NCBI GenBank assembly: GCA_029582165.1
Contig: CM055870.1
Span: forward strand, 5,637,832 to 5,701,831
DNA: 64,000 nucleotides
Direction of reading: 5' to 3'
From: Portulaca oleracea
Lineage: Eukaryota; Streptophyta; Magnoliopsida; Caryophyllales; Portulacaceae
The position numbers were made by a program, and so were the translations under genes. Each line of letters begins with the position of its first letter. Position 1 is the first letter of the stretch. The notes below the pieces were generated by a model. That model did not search any database. It saw only the letters and a program-made list of their open reading frames with translations, and was not told the origin of the DNA. This document shows, piece by piece, positions 45,617 to 56,438 of this stretch.

Positions 45617-47349
45617 TATCTATTTGGGATCACTCTTGTATTCAATTTGCCAGTAAAATTTAAGGCTCTTTAATTGGCTCCAACTGTTGTGGGAAGGATT
45701 CATATCCATTCAAACATTAATGGTTTTGATTCTATTTCTGTCGTAATCTTTATTTAACTCACTTCTGTGTCCATGCTTCTAGCACTTCTGACAAAATGGA
45801 TATACACTTGATCGTTTATTCCTTTGACTTTTTCTTCAAATTCTTTGTATTGGTACATGGATATTTTTGTTCGAGCTCGCAAAATCTTTCATGAATTTAA
45901 TGGTTGCATTTCTTCCATCCAGAAAAAGTAGGGTATGGTTATAGATTTTTGTACGTGAAATTTAACATTGAATTGAATGAAAATTTCGATAAAATATTTC
46001 TTATATTTCTATGTCTGAACTCAATTTTGACCTGAATTTATGTATGCCAAATTGTTTGAGTGGTTTGATGTGGAAAATTTAAACTTGGGTAATGATAATG
46101 CATCAATTCTTGTCCGAAGTGTAACAGTGGCCGGTTTGATTGTTCCGAACTATACCTGACCCCGATATGGCGATAACTTTCATTTTTGTTGTGAAAAATT
46201 GGATCAGCAAGCTTAGCTTGTTGGATATCTTAAATTTTGATCAGGAATGGATCAATTCCGATAACATTTCAAAATATCCCAATAAATTAAATAGATAAGG
46301 CTAAAGTTTCTAAATTACTACCTTAAAACAAGAACATAAAACTTTGTCAAGAGTTTCAAGTCAATTAAGTTCACGGTACTTGAAAATTGAACTCTCAAAT
46401 TGATGGGACCCGAAAAGTTCGAACCCAAATATTTGCACAACCCAACCTCAAAATTTTGACCTTTTATACTTTTGAAAAGTCTGACCTAATTTAATTTTTA
46501 TGACACTATTTTGGAATTGCAAACATTTTTATGAGCGGCATTACATCAGTCAACAGACCAATATTAACCAACAATATCAGAGTTCAAATTATTCGGTAAA
46601 TAATCGCATTCATTAAATCTTTTAAAGTAAGATAGAAAATAATAAATATTTAAATAAACAAGTACCTTAATTAGGAACTAAAATTAAAATCATGAATAAA
46701 TGTAAGGTTTCTAATATTCACGAGCTCATATAATAAAACTAGCTAGTTAAAACTACAATTACAACTAAAATTAAATAATATTCAACATATGACAAAGACT
46801 ACCAATCTACCATTAAAATGTTCAATGAGACGTTCCATATCTTTTACCTCTCGACAAAATTCCCTTGTGCTTCCACAATCGTCCACAATCGTCTCTGTAT
46901 TTGAAACTCTTAACTTTCATTGACTTATACATGAATCAATCATGAAAATTATTAATCTAAAACTGTCACAATAATAAAAGTAATGGATAAAATGAAAACG
47001 AGGAATTACACATATACTCCGTATTAACATCATAGTCCTAGATCGATCTTCAAATAAAAAGTCAATGAATTAAGGATGACCACTTCATTGTTTTTAAGAC
47101 TTTAGAGTTCATAACTAAGACAACCCATTTTATCACATCTCAGGGTGTGAGATCTCATGAATCCAATAATAATTTGCATGTATTATTAAGTGCGCATATG
47201 TATGTATGTATGACTATATAATGAGAAAAAAAGTACATGAACATAACCTATACAAGCTGTATGAGCACTTAGCAAAGGATTATGGATTATTGTAGCATTC
47301 TGATGGAGTTTATTATGACTTATTAGTTACATAATTATATTGCAATATA
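45617..47349. other. Intergenic DNA, no gene seen
   Basis: AT-rich. 46110-46470 has GTTCCGAACTATACCTGACC and CCCGAAAAGTTCGAACCC, similar in theme to the hAT-type repeats, but no ends are defined. Confidence 0.35.
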
Positions 47350-47607
47350 CTCCCGCCGTTCCATATTAATTGTCATAATTTTGACTTTCACGATCTCCAG
47401 TGTCTCCCTTTGATTCATAAATTCTTTACATAATATGTTGTTAACAATTGCAATATTATACTTTTATGATAGTATTTTTCGTTATAAATCTAATGATGGC
47501 AATCTTACATAGCAACTCATCGTATATATTGAGAAATTTATGGTCAAATTTTTTAAAATTTGACTGCACAATATTCAAAGACGACAATTAATATGAAATA
47601 GAGGGAG
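47350..47607. mobile_element. Stowaway-like MITE
   Basis: Left CTCCCGCCGTTCCATATTAA and complement of the right CTCCCTCTATTTCATATTAA, TA on both sides (47348-47349 and 47608-47609). 258 bp. Confidence 0.85.
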
Positions 47608-47956
47608 TATATTGCATAACATATCACATCGATCATATCGTGCGTTGATATTATCATATATCGATAATTGAATACGATTATCAATAATCTTGCATGAACA
47701 ATCTCTCTCTCTCTCTCTGCTTCTAATTAGCTGATTAATTCCACACACGCTTGCGCACACAATTTCCTCCGTTAACAAGGCCGGGCAAAAGGGGATTCTA
47801 TATTGATACGAATCCTTTTTCTATTTTCTTAATTAATTTACTTATTCCAACTTCTGTCACAACAAAAATTTCATTATTATATGATATATGATATATCTTG
47901 AAATACACACTTAAATTCACCAAAGTTTCAAATCTTAAAAAAATTATTAATATTTA

Positions 47957-48174
47957 CTACTGTCTTCCCTAAGTAAGTGTCGATTTGACTTAGCTTTAAT
48001 CGATGATTATTCACAAATTATGATGAGTTACAATACGAAATTATCACCGTTAGAAATATATTGTATTAATTAAAGATTACAATGATATTAATTTTATATT
48101 GTAACTCGTTACAATTTGTGAATAATTAACGATCAAATTTAGTCAAATTGACACTTATTTAGGAAGGAAGGTAA
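47957..48174. mobile_element. Stowaway-like MITE
   Basis: Left CTACTGTCTTCCCTAAGTAA and complement of the right TTACCTTCCTTCCTAAATAA, between TA dinucleotides. The interior resembles 44390-44601. Confidence 0.7.
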
Positions 48175-48357
48175 TATTATACAATTCATCATAAATTTAT
48201 CAATATCATTGCAAAATTCACCGATATTTTCAAAATTTATCAACTTTTTGTATAAATTCATCATGTAAAAAAAAAAAAACCTATTTTAATATATATGGTG
48301 AACTTAAATATACAGTACAGTTTGCACTTTTTTTGGAAGGAAAGGAATGTGATTTTA

Positions 48358-48698
48358 TGATTTTATATTTGTGAAATAATTCATAAATATAAACTGAAAA
48401 GAAGTAAAGAAGGCGGCTTACCACTACCGGCATAAATGTAGCCAATGAATATATCCTGTGCTTATTATAGTTGATAATTACTAGTAATACATTTATAAAA
48501 AAAGTTAGCATTAAAAATCATAATTAATATTACTTTTATGAAAAACAAGATATATATCAAAACTGCATGCATCTTCCCTACACATATAACAACATTCGGA
48601 TTGATTTTATATATTGGTGAAATAATTCATAAATATAAAGGGGAAAAAAGAAGAAGAAAAAAAAGTAAAGGAGGTGGCTTAGCACTACGGGCATAAAT
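48358..48698. repeat. Spaced direct repeat of about 85 bp
   Basis: 48358-48438 and 48603-48698 share GTGAAATAATTCATAAATAT, then GTAAAG-AGG-GGCTTA, then CACTAC-GGCATAAAT. The second copy has an AAG-rich expansion. No open frame. Confidence 0.6.
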
Positions 48699-48891
48699 AA
48701 ATGAGAGGGGGGTATAGCATTTAACGTTCAACGCCCAGGCTGCCCTCCCAACCATAACAAAGTAGGAGCCTGACAGCGATGAAATATCAATCAACTGTAC
48801 TGTATCAATCTATTTCTTGGACGTGGTAAACAACTTGCTCAGGTTGAATCTAATTGCACTCGAGTCTCCATTGGGTGATACATAAATGCTT

Positions 48892-49874
48892 GGATTTTTG
48901 GACGATAATACGATGGATTTTAGGAGTATTGCATAATAATATACTTGAGCTTTTTAGACTTTAATACACGGGTTTTTTGCATTTTGGACCCCGAACTTTA
49001 GGGGTATTTATATTATGAACCCTTGGTTTTCAACATTAATCTTTTGGACCCTAAAATTTGTTGAATGAAGAAAAAAGAACCCTAAAGTTTGTGAATTTGA
49101 AAAAAAAAAGTCATTTTCTCATTCTTTGTTTTACTCTCATGTTTGAATTTGTCTCTCGTTTGACGTCTAACTTCAGGATTATGGTTAATACTGATACTGA
49201 AACTATAATACACCTCTCTTATTCATGTTAGGGCTACTTAGACCCCTGAGTACATGATTTAAGTAACTCCAATATGAATAAGAGGGGTTCATTATAACTT
49301 TAATATCAATTTTAACCTTAACTTTGAAGTTTGACGTTAATCGGGAGATAAATTTAAATATGGAAAGAAAAAGAAAAACGGGAAACGAGCTTTTTTTCAA
49401 CATCTCAAACTTTAGGGTCCTTTTTTTCATTATACAAATGTTAGGGTCCAAAAAGTTAAAGTTGAAAACAAAGGATTCAAAATATAAATACCCCTAAAAT
49501 TCAGGGTCCAAAATACAAAAAACCCCTTTAATACACTAAACTTTAATGGTATTGAACAATAATGCACACAGAACAATTCCGGTGGTAGTTGACTCGGTGA
49601 CGATCATACTTTGTGGTGTCGTTTTTCTTTTTTTTTTAGAAAAAAATATATTAGGCATCCTGATTATGTGTACTTTCTTACATGTTCAAAAAATTTTTTT
49701 TAAAAAAAACAATACCTCAAAATAGAACAGTCACCGCGTCAACCATCACTAGAATTGTTCCAAGTGCATTATTGTCCAATACCCTAAAAGTTCAGTGTAT
49801 TAAAGTTTAGAAAAAAGTTCAATGCATTATTATCTAATATCTCTAAAGTTAAGTGTATTATCGTCCAAAAACCC
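48892..49874. mobile_element. MULE-type element interrupted by a second MULE-type element
   Basis: Ends GGATTTTTGGACGATAATAC and, complemented, GGGTTTTTGGACGATAATAC. The flanks TAAATGCTT (48883-48891) and TAAATGCAT (49875-49883) match at 8 of 9 bases. Without the insert it would be about 417 bp. It is related throughout to 62114-62539, including a central CCAATTC-type motif and GTGTACTTTCTTACA. Non-coding. Confidence 0.8.
48970..49525. mobile_element. Inner MULE-type element, 556 bp
   Basis: Ends GGGTTTTTTGCATTTTGGAC and, complemented, GGGGTTTTTTGTATTTTGGA. Flanked by a perfect 10-bp repeat TTTAATACAC (48960-48969 and 49526-49535). The terminal sequence is the same family as the Pack-MULE at 30346-31869. 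No coding capacity: the minus-strand frame at 49203-49451 shows no known motif. Confidence 0.88.
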
Positions 49875-49883
49875 TAAATGCAT

Positions 49884-52434
49884 AATCTCCTTTCAAATAA
49901 GATAATAAATAATTAAATTTATTAAACTTACAAGACTAATAATATGAGGTTGACAGTGTATATACCAATGGAGTATTTGCATTTTGCAGCACTGATGAGC
50001 CTTTTGACACTTTTTTTTTTTTTTTTTGAAGAATGATTCAGCCGTAACTCATGTTAGTGAAAATTATTTTTAGATTCTTATTTATGTTTCTAGTATGTAT
50101 TTGTAGGAATGGTAGGTGTCGATGTTTTAAGTTTAGCCATTGTTAAGGAACAAGTACAGTAATTTGAACATGGTTTCGATGAGGTTTTGTGGGGAAGTTG
50201 GTTGAACATTTTATTGTCAACAAGTGTCAATACTCAAAATATAAGAGGCATTTTAGTAGCATAAGTAATACCGTCGGAAACATGTTCAAGTAATCGGATT
50301 TGTCTCTCAGTAATTGCTAATATAACCTTAAAGTGCAGGAGTCTAAAAGTACATTCTAGAAACATGGGGCCTAAAAATAATAATTCCACGAAATGTGAGA
50401 TATCCCTGAGTTACGTTGTTTTTTGATTTTTTTTAGCCTCTTGATTTTTTAAATTGGAAAAAAAAAACTAACAATGCAACGGTAGTTTGAAAATTTACAA
50501 CCTAGGTGTATAATGACTATTCAAAGAATTTATAAGAATAATTCTTAATCTCATTAGGTAAATTTCATCATAATTTTCAAACATACACCCTCGTCTTATG
50601 TGATACTCTTTCGAAGACACCCGCCTTTAGGGACAACAACTTTGGTACTCTATTCGAGACATACCCCTAAGCCCTCAACAGTTAGGGTATAAATAGTGAA
50701 GCTATTAGCGAAAACCCTAGCTAGGGTAAAACACAAAAACCTTAGACGAAAACTCGAAACTGCCTCACGTGACAACAGTCAAGGGGACGTACCTCCACTT
50801 TCTACAGACCCGACAACACTGAGTCCAGAGACACGGTCAGCCCAGGTCGTCTGAGACATGCGTATCCCATGGCCCGGCCGCCCGTGTTACTAGCAATCTA
50901 CTTCGGTGACTTCTACTCTTCATCATGACATCATTTCAAATGTCCGTCCAGACTGATTTGTAGTAAAAAAATATTTTGATAATTAGAATATAATTATTTT
51001 GTGATTTATGCAAATATATATCGATAAGAAGTTATGACAAAATGTTATATTACATACCAAAAAAAAAGTTAAAGTTATTTATTGGAAAAAGAAGTCGGTG
51101 TAATGGTATCACTGTATCAGTATTAGGTAACTGGGAAAACTGGTGACGTAGCTAATAAGAACATATTGTATGTGTATGGCACCTAAAAGCAGTCAGGAGA
51201 TGGAAACGTAACATAATGGGAAATTAAAATCCCCCACAAATTAATTAAGTGAATCAAAACAAAGCAAAGAAATAATTAGTATCATTGATGAGTCATTAAT
51301 TCAAACAAAACAAAACAAAGAAATAAACAGTAACTAAATTATGATTGATGAGACCTCTCTTGGAACTAAACCTTAATTATGGAACAACAATTAGGTCACA
51401 TGATCATGTTTTATAACGAAATACCCCACAATGTGATCTTATATATGTGTGGATGGTATGATCACAAGTTCACAACCATAATCTAATATATATATTTAAG
51501 AATAATCAATAAATACTAATACGATGTGTGATTTTTTCATCCACTAAAATCCTCTTATATATGTAGGTCTTCTTTTTCTTCTCGTTGTTGTTATTATTAT
51601 TATTATTATTATTATTCAAACACTTTACACTTGTATGAGTAATGAGATATTCTAACAAATTTTATGTTAGACTTAAGAGTTGTTGAACGCGTTAGTTCGT
51701 GGCCATGTTATATCACAATCTTAAATTAATTTTATTGAAATATATGGCCCCATGCATAAATCTCTCTATATATACTGAGAGATGTATGTATCTTTATGTG
51801 TATATATTTGTGTTATATATAAATATAATCTTAAGCAAATGACATGATTTTTTGTAATTAAAAATTGACAAATAAAACACTTGACAACATAACGTCATTA
51901 TAAACCTATCTAATGTAATTAAAAACGAAACGTAATTATCTAACCAATACTTTTTCTGGATAATAATAATTTTTACTTTAGAAATGTAATGGTTCTATTT
52001 TCAACTACTCATTTGATTTTTTGGACCATCGTGGATTTTGTGATAATCACTCTATTTGACTCGACACGCTAGGGAAAAAAAAAACTTGATAAACTTTTTA
52101 AGTATTGACTTCCTTAAGGGCATCCTAGTCAACAAATATAATAAGCTTGTGTACATATTGATTGAGTTGCACTTCTCTCTCGTGATAGTAAATCTCTCTT
52201 TCTCAATAAATTAAAGAAGGGTTTTTTTGGATTTCAATTTTAGACGAGACAGCAAGATCTATAGTGAGGATAAAGGTAAATTAATGGCACAAACTTATTT
52301 GTCGACTATGATGTCACTTAGGTAGAACTTAACGCTAACAATTTTGGTCAACCTTTTTTTCCGACGTGTCAAGTCAAACAATCAACGACTCACTTTCACA
52401 AAATTTGATGGTGATCCAAAAAAAAAACGATTCC
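49884..52434. other. Intergenic DNA, mostly AT-rich, no gene supported
   Basis: 50640-50930 is less AT-rich and includes TATAAATAG (50692-50700) followed by TCACGTGAC-type and GC-rich sequence. It could be part of an old LTR or a lost promoter, but no coding frame follows. 51588-51614 is a (TTA)n run. 51240-51340 holds a duplicated CAAAACAAAGAAATAA unit. Confidence 0.35.
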
Positions 52435-52962
52435 TAAGGTTGGCAAAAATTCGGGTCCGAGTAATTCTGAGTTCGATCAAACCGGTCATTCGGTCGAAAA
52501 CCTATTACCTGGACTATATTCAATTAGCATTGCAATTCGGAAACTGAGGCCATACCCCGAACGGCGGACCCTAATCTGGTCCACCTGGATGTCTGATGTA
52601 TGAATTGTATATAAAGATAACTTCATACTTTTGGTGTTTGAATGACTGAACATTGTCAATTATACGACGTCCAAATTGTTCGATATCTGAGTTATACATA
52701 AAGTTAACTTAAAAGTTAACCCAAATTTGCTGACAAATCGGGTTCGGACATTGTCCAATTGTTCGAAATGACCACACCCGAATTTTCCCTTAGGATTCGA
52801 ACAACCCGAACCCGGTTTTCCATACCTGGACCCAACTCAACTTTAAATAAAACAATGACCGATAGACCGATTTAAAAATTCCAACGAAATTCAATTACCA
52901 TACCCTTTTTTTCAAATTGGACAAAACCTAATTATCGGATCGATCAAAATTTCACTGCCCTG
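52435..52962. mobile_element. Probable hAT-type repeat
   Basis: Left TAAGGTTGGCAAAAATTCGG and complement of the right CAGGGCAGTGAAATTTTGAT. The interior shares GGGTCCGAGT, TTCGGTCGAAAA and CGAACCCGG themes with 17401-17688 and 60457-60751. No clear duplication. Confidence 0.45.
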
Positions 52963-53779
52963 TCAATTACCCTTAAAACTATTTATATTATATACACATG
53001 CTATGTTAGAAAAGAATAATAGTGTGATTATAACAGTAGTAGTACAAAGTACAAACAAGTGGTAAGCTGATTGGCAATCAGCCCTATAAAATCTACATGG
53101 GAATTCAAGTAGGACCTTATTTAAAATTCGGAGATCAGTTGAGAAATGAAGTTAACGCGCAAAAAATAGAGACAGAATTAATTAAGAACGTAAATAATGG
53201 AATTAACATCACACCTGAAATTATTTGAGCGGGAACCCCACGGAGAATCCTACGCGGTTATATCCAGAGCGACCACGTGGTCTCGCGTCCATTCGCGGTT
53301 AAATCCAGAACCACCACGGAATTAATTAAAGATTTTGCAATCTTTATTTTTCCCTAAAAGTTGTTTGAAAGAGAAGAAATGGAGCAAGGGGTTGTTAAAT
53401 CCACGAGTAAAACGTAGTTCCATAAAAATTAAATTTTGGTAGCTTTTGAAATTGTTAGTAAATTTTAGTAATTTTTGATAAATTTATGTTAATATATTAA
53501 AATTATTTTTTTATTTTTAACTTTGGTAATTTTTTGGAAATCTAATTATAATAGAAATCATTGTGGGTCCCATGAAATAGAGATACGGGAGTGATTGTAG
53601 GGGAATTGGCCAATCACAACGTAGAAAATTATATTTTTTTCTATTTTCTATTTTTTTAAATTTTAATCCAAATTTTATTTTAAAATTAAAAAACCAGAAA
53701 GTATCAATAATCTTTGACTGTTTTGAACTTTGAATTAAATTATTTTGGTGCAAATAATAGTAATTAATTTAGGGTTGAC

Positions 53780-53780
<1 letters not shown>
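52963..53780. other. Intergenic DNA upstream of a Helitron end
   Basis: No gene. A short unit CGCGGTTAWATCCAGA occurs twice, at about 53255 and 53294. Some or all of this may be Helitron body, since the 5' Helitron end was not found. Confidence 0.35.
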
Positions 53781-53817
<37 letters not shown>

Positions 53818-53824
53818 TAATAAT
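53781..53824. repeat. (TAA)n microsatellite
   Basis: About 14 ATA/TAA units with one ACA interruption, just upstream of the Helitron 3' hairpin. Confidence 0.9.
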
Positions 53825-53840
53825 TTATGTAAAAGTTCAC

Positions 53841-53869
53841 CCCATGCATCGCACGGGTTGAAGCCTAGT
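53841..53869 (+). mobile_element. Helitron 3' terminus
   Basis: CCCATGC-ATC-GCACGGG forms a 7-bp stem with one mismatch. It is followed 7 nt later by CTAGT (53865-53869), matching the CTRRT end, and then by T, as expected for insertion between A and T. Only the 3' end is recognised. Confidence 0.6.
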
Positions 53870-54225
53870 TTTGTTAAATTTAGAAAAAAATTATTAATTT
53901 TGGTAGATTGAAATTAGCCATTAAATTAGTAGGCCCTAAAAGCTAAAGAGATGTATGTGAAACTGTAAAAATTTGAAGCAGGTGAGTATGACTAGCTAAT
54001 TGACAATAACAAATCCTTATAGCTTATTCCCTCCTTTCTATATTATCGATCATATATTAATTATTTTGTTATATTTAATGTTTAGTCTCGATTGATAGTT
54101 TATCATATTATATTTATATGTGATAATTAGGATGATGATGATTTGTTGAATCTCAGATACACAAAGTAGAACAAGATTAAGAATGATGTGCTTAGTGAAT
54201 AGTTAGAGGTAGCTTCCACTGCTAA

Positions 54226-54470
54226 TAAATTGTGAGATAATAGATTGAGATGATTTGGTCACGTGTACAAGAAGAGCGGGGGCGCTTCCGTTCAGAAATG
54301 TGAAAGGATTCTACTTCTGTCAATCCGTTGTGGTCAAGGGAGGCAAGAAAATCTACAAGGGAAATGATTAGGAGTGACTTGAAGTAGTTAGGTTTAGTGG
54401 AGGACACGACACTATATAAGAGTGTCTAGAGGCCGCTAGGATTAAGGTAGTTAATTAGGTAAGGGGATGA
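54226..54470 (+). pseudogene. C-terminal remnant of a LINE-type reverse transcriptase
   Basis: Plus-strand translation with stops gives LR*FGHVYKKSGGASVQKCER, then R-C-G-Q-G-R and LGLVEDTTLYKS in shifting frames. The order fits the tail of plant LINE-type reverse transcriptases (RWFGHV-RR--APVRR-E, G-RGRP, DL---GL). Several stops and frameshifts show it is dead. The minus-strand frame 54222-54407 is its shadow. Confidence 0.6.
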
Positions 54471-54846
54471 AAGGTTATCAAATGGACGTCGTGTATTGGT
54501 TTTTGTGTATTCTCTTGTGTTTGGTTTGCAGGTGTTTTTAAAAAAAGTCTTACTTCATTGTGCATTTGCACCCCGCCATAAGTACACATATTCAAAAATT
54601 TACCTCTCCCCTTGAGTCAATTACTCACTTCGATCTTTTCATGGTTTCTTTGGATTTTCAAAAGTTCTCTTTTGGATTCGCTAGAATTAGTTTTTTCATG
54701 CACTCTTGTGCACGAGTGGAAGATTACTTAGTTTTAGATCTCCTCAGACCCCGTATCAACGGAACTATAATGAGTATTGATATTATTTTTATAACTCATG
54801 ACCAAATATTTTATCAAAAGATTATAGTATTATACTCTAGCGTATG

Positions 54847-55100
54847 AAACTCCTTCCAATATTATCTACCACATATTAACTATTTCCCCATCTTTACCTA
54901 TCTTTGACTGATAATTGATCATATGATATTTTGTAAAAAAAAAAAAATACAGTATTATGCTCTTATGATAATACTTTTCATCATAAATAAAAAAATAATA
55001 CTTTTTTATATAATAAAATATTATATATATAAATTAATTATTAAAATTTAACCCACGTAATAATTAACAAATTGATACATAAAATGGGAGGAAGGGAGCA
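54847..55100. mobile_element. Worn Stowaway-like MITE upstream of the DUF241 gene
   Basis: Left ACTCCTTCCAATATTATCTA and right GATACATAAAATGGGAGGAA are inverted matches, with the typical AT-rich interior. A related half element lies at 54025-54120. Confidence 0.5.
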
Positions 55101-55329
55101 GAATATTTAGTTGAGGTAAGCAAGTGATATAACCAAGTTGAGTGGTGACCGTTGCGTTGATTCTGGGGTGGTTAAACATGACTCACTGGCTTACTTGCAC
55201 TCCCCCCACATCCACATGCATCCCAGCCTGTCTATCTTCCTCCCCCTCCTCCCTTCCAAGTCATCTCCCCCTCGTGTGCACATACCTTTTTCTTTTCTTT
55301 TCTTTTTCAAACCCACATTTCTATTCCCT

Positions 55330-55382
55330 ACACCCTTTATATATCCCCTCTCCTCCCACCTCTCTCCTAACACCTTCCCCAA

Positions 55383-55431
<49 letters not shown>

Positions 55432-55457
55432 AAAATCCACCGGAAAAAAAACAGCAA
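55330..55457 (+). promoter_or_regulatory. Core promoter and 5' leader of the DUF241 gene
   Basis: TTTATATATC at 55336-55345 is a good TATA box about 115 bp before the ATG; transcription probably starts near 55370. A (CT)n run at 55386-55430 fills most of the leader. Confidence 0.65.
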
Positions 55458-56438
55458 ATGGGAAGATACCGGCGAACAGTCTCCTTCCCCAACCCCCCGA
55501 ACTTCCGCCCAACCGCCGCCGCCAAATCCTACCACGTACGGTCTGCCTCCCTCCCCTGCAACCGCTCCGCCTGCCACCCCCTCCTCCCCCAGCTCCGCGA
55601 CCAGCTCGACGACCTCCGCTCCTCCTGGGCCCAGCCCGGATCGTCCGGGCCTGAGTCGGGCCGGGCCAGGGAGGGTCTGGCCCGGTTGAAGTCGGTCCTG
55701 GACTCATTCGACGACGTCCTCCAGCTACCGGCGGCCCAAGACGCGCTGTCCCCACGGGCCGCCCTCGTCGAGAGCCTCCTGGAGGACTTCCTCCGCTTCG
55801 TCGACGCCTTCGGGATCTTCCGGGCCGCCGCGTTGGGCCTCAAGCAGGAGCTCTCCGGGGCCCAGGTCGCTGTCCGCAGGAGGGACGCTTCTAAATTGGG
55901 CCTCCACAACAAGGCCCAGAGGAAGATCGCGGCTGAGATCGGTCGGCTCGTCTCCGCCGTCGGATCCCTCCCGGACCACCCCGCTCCCTGCACCCTCGCC
56001 GCACCCAATCCCTCCACCTCCGATGATGAAGAATACTCCGAGGAGATCCTCCTGGCGATCCGTGACGTACACCGGCTGACGTCATCAGTCTCCGCCGGTC
56101 TTTTCGCCGCCGTGTCGGGCTCGTTCGGGCCGGGTCGGCGGCCCACGTGGATCTTTAGGGCGAAGAAGGAAGGCGGCGAGGGGGTGATCGGGGAGGCGGA
56201 GAGCCTGATGGCGGGGTTATTGAAGAAGAACAAAACGACGTCGTCCTCAAATTCAACAGAGCAAGAGGAGGAATTAGAGAAAAAGAGGAAGAATGAGGAA
56301 GCAAGAGTAATGGAGGTGTTGAGGAGAATGCAGGAGATGGAGGATTGTGTAGGGGAGATGGAGAGAGAAAGTGAGAGAGTGTTTAGGAGTTTGATTAGTA
56401 CAAGAGTCTCCCTCCTAAACATTCTAACTCATGCTTAG
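55458..56438 (+). CDS. DUF241/BPS1-like protein, intronless, 326 aa
   Basis: Starts MGRYRRTVSFPN and ends with a stop after SLLNILTHA. The HVRSASLPC motif near residue 26, the helical middle with AALVESLLEDFLRFVDAFGIFR (residues about 105-126), and the coiled-coil C-terminus rich in Glu/Lys ending FRSLISTRVSLLNILTHA are diagnostic of the plant DUF241 family (BPS1-like, PF03087). Members are single-exon and usually 280-340 aa, so it appears full length. Molecular function is largely unknown; some relatives affect root-derived signalling or membrane-associated growth control. Coding DNA is strongly GC-rich against AT-rich flanks, which creates long antisense frames that are not genes. A Ser/Thr/Asn stretch near residues 260-275 precedes the coiled coil. 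No signal peptide or membrane segment seen. Confidence 0.9.
   Translation: MGRYRRTVSFPNPPNFRPTAAAKSYHVRSASLPCNRSACHPLLPQLRDQLDDLRSSWAQPGSSGPESGRAREGLARLKSVLDSFDDVLQLPAAQDALSPRAALVESLLEDFLRFVDAFGIFRAAALGLKQELSGAQVAVRRRDASKLGLHNKAQRKIAAEIGRLVSAVGSLPDHPAPCTLAAPNPSTSDDEEYSEEILLAIRDVHRLTSSVSAGLFAAVSGSFGPGRRPTWIFRAKKEGGEGVIGEAESLMAGLLKKNKTTSSSNSTEQEEELEKKRKNEEARVMEVLRRMQEMEDCVGEMERESERVFRSLISTRVSLLNILTHA

Noticed and set aside
55529..56422. 297-aa open frame antisense to the DUF241 gene
   Set aside because: GC-rich codons of the real gene leave the opposite strand open; the plus-strand frame has family motifs and a promoter, this one has neither.
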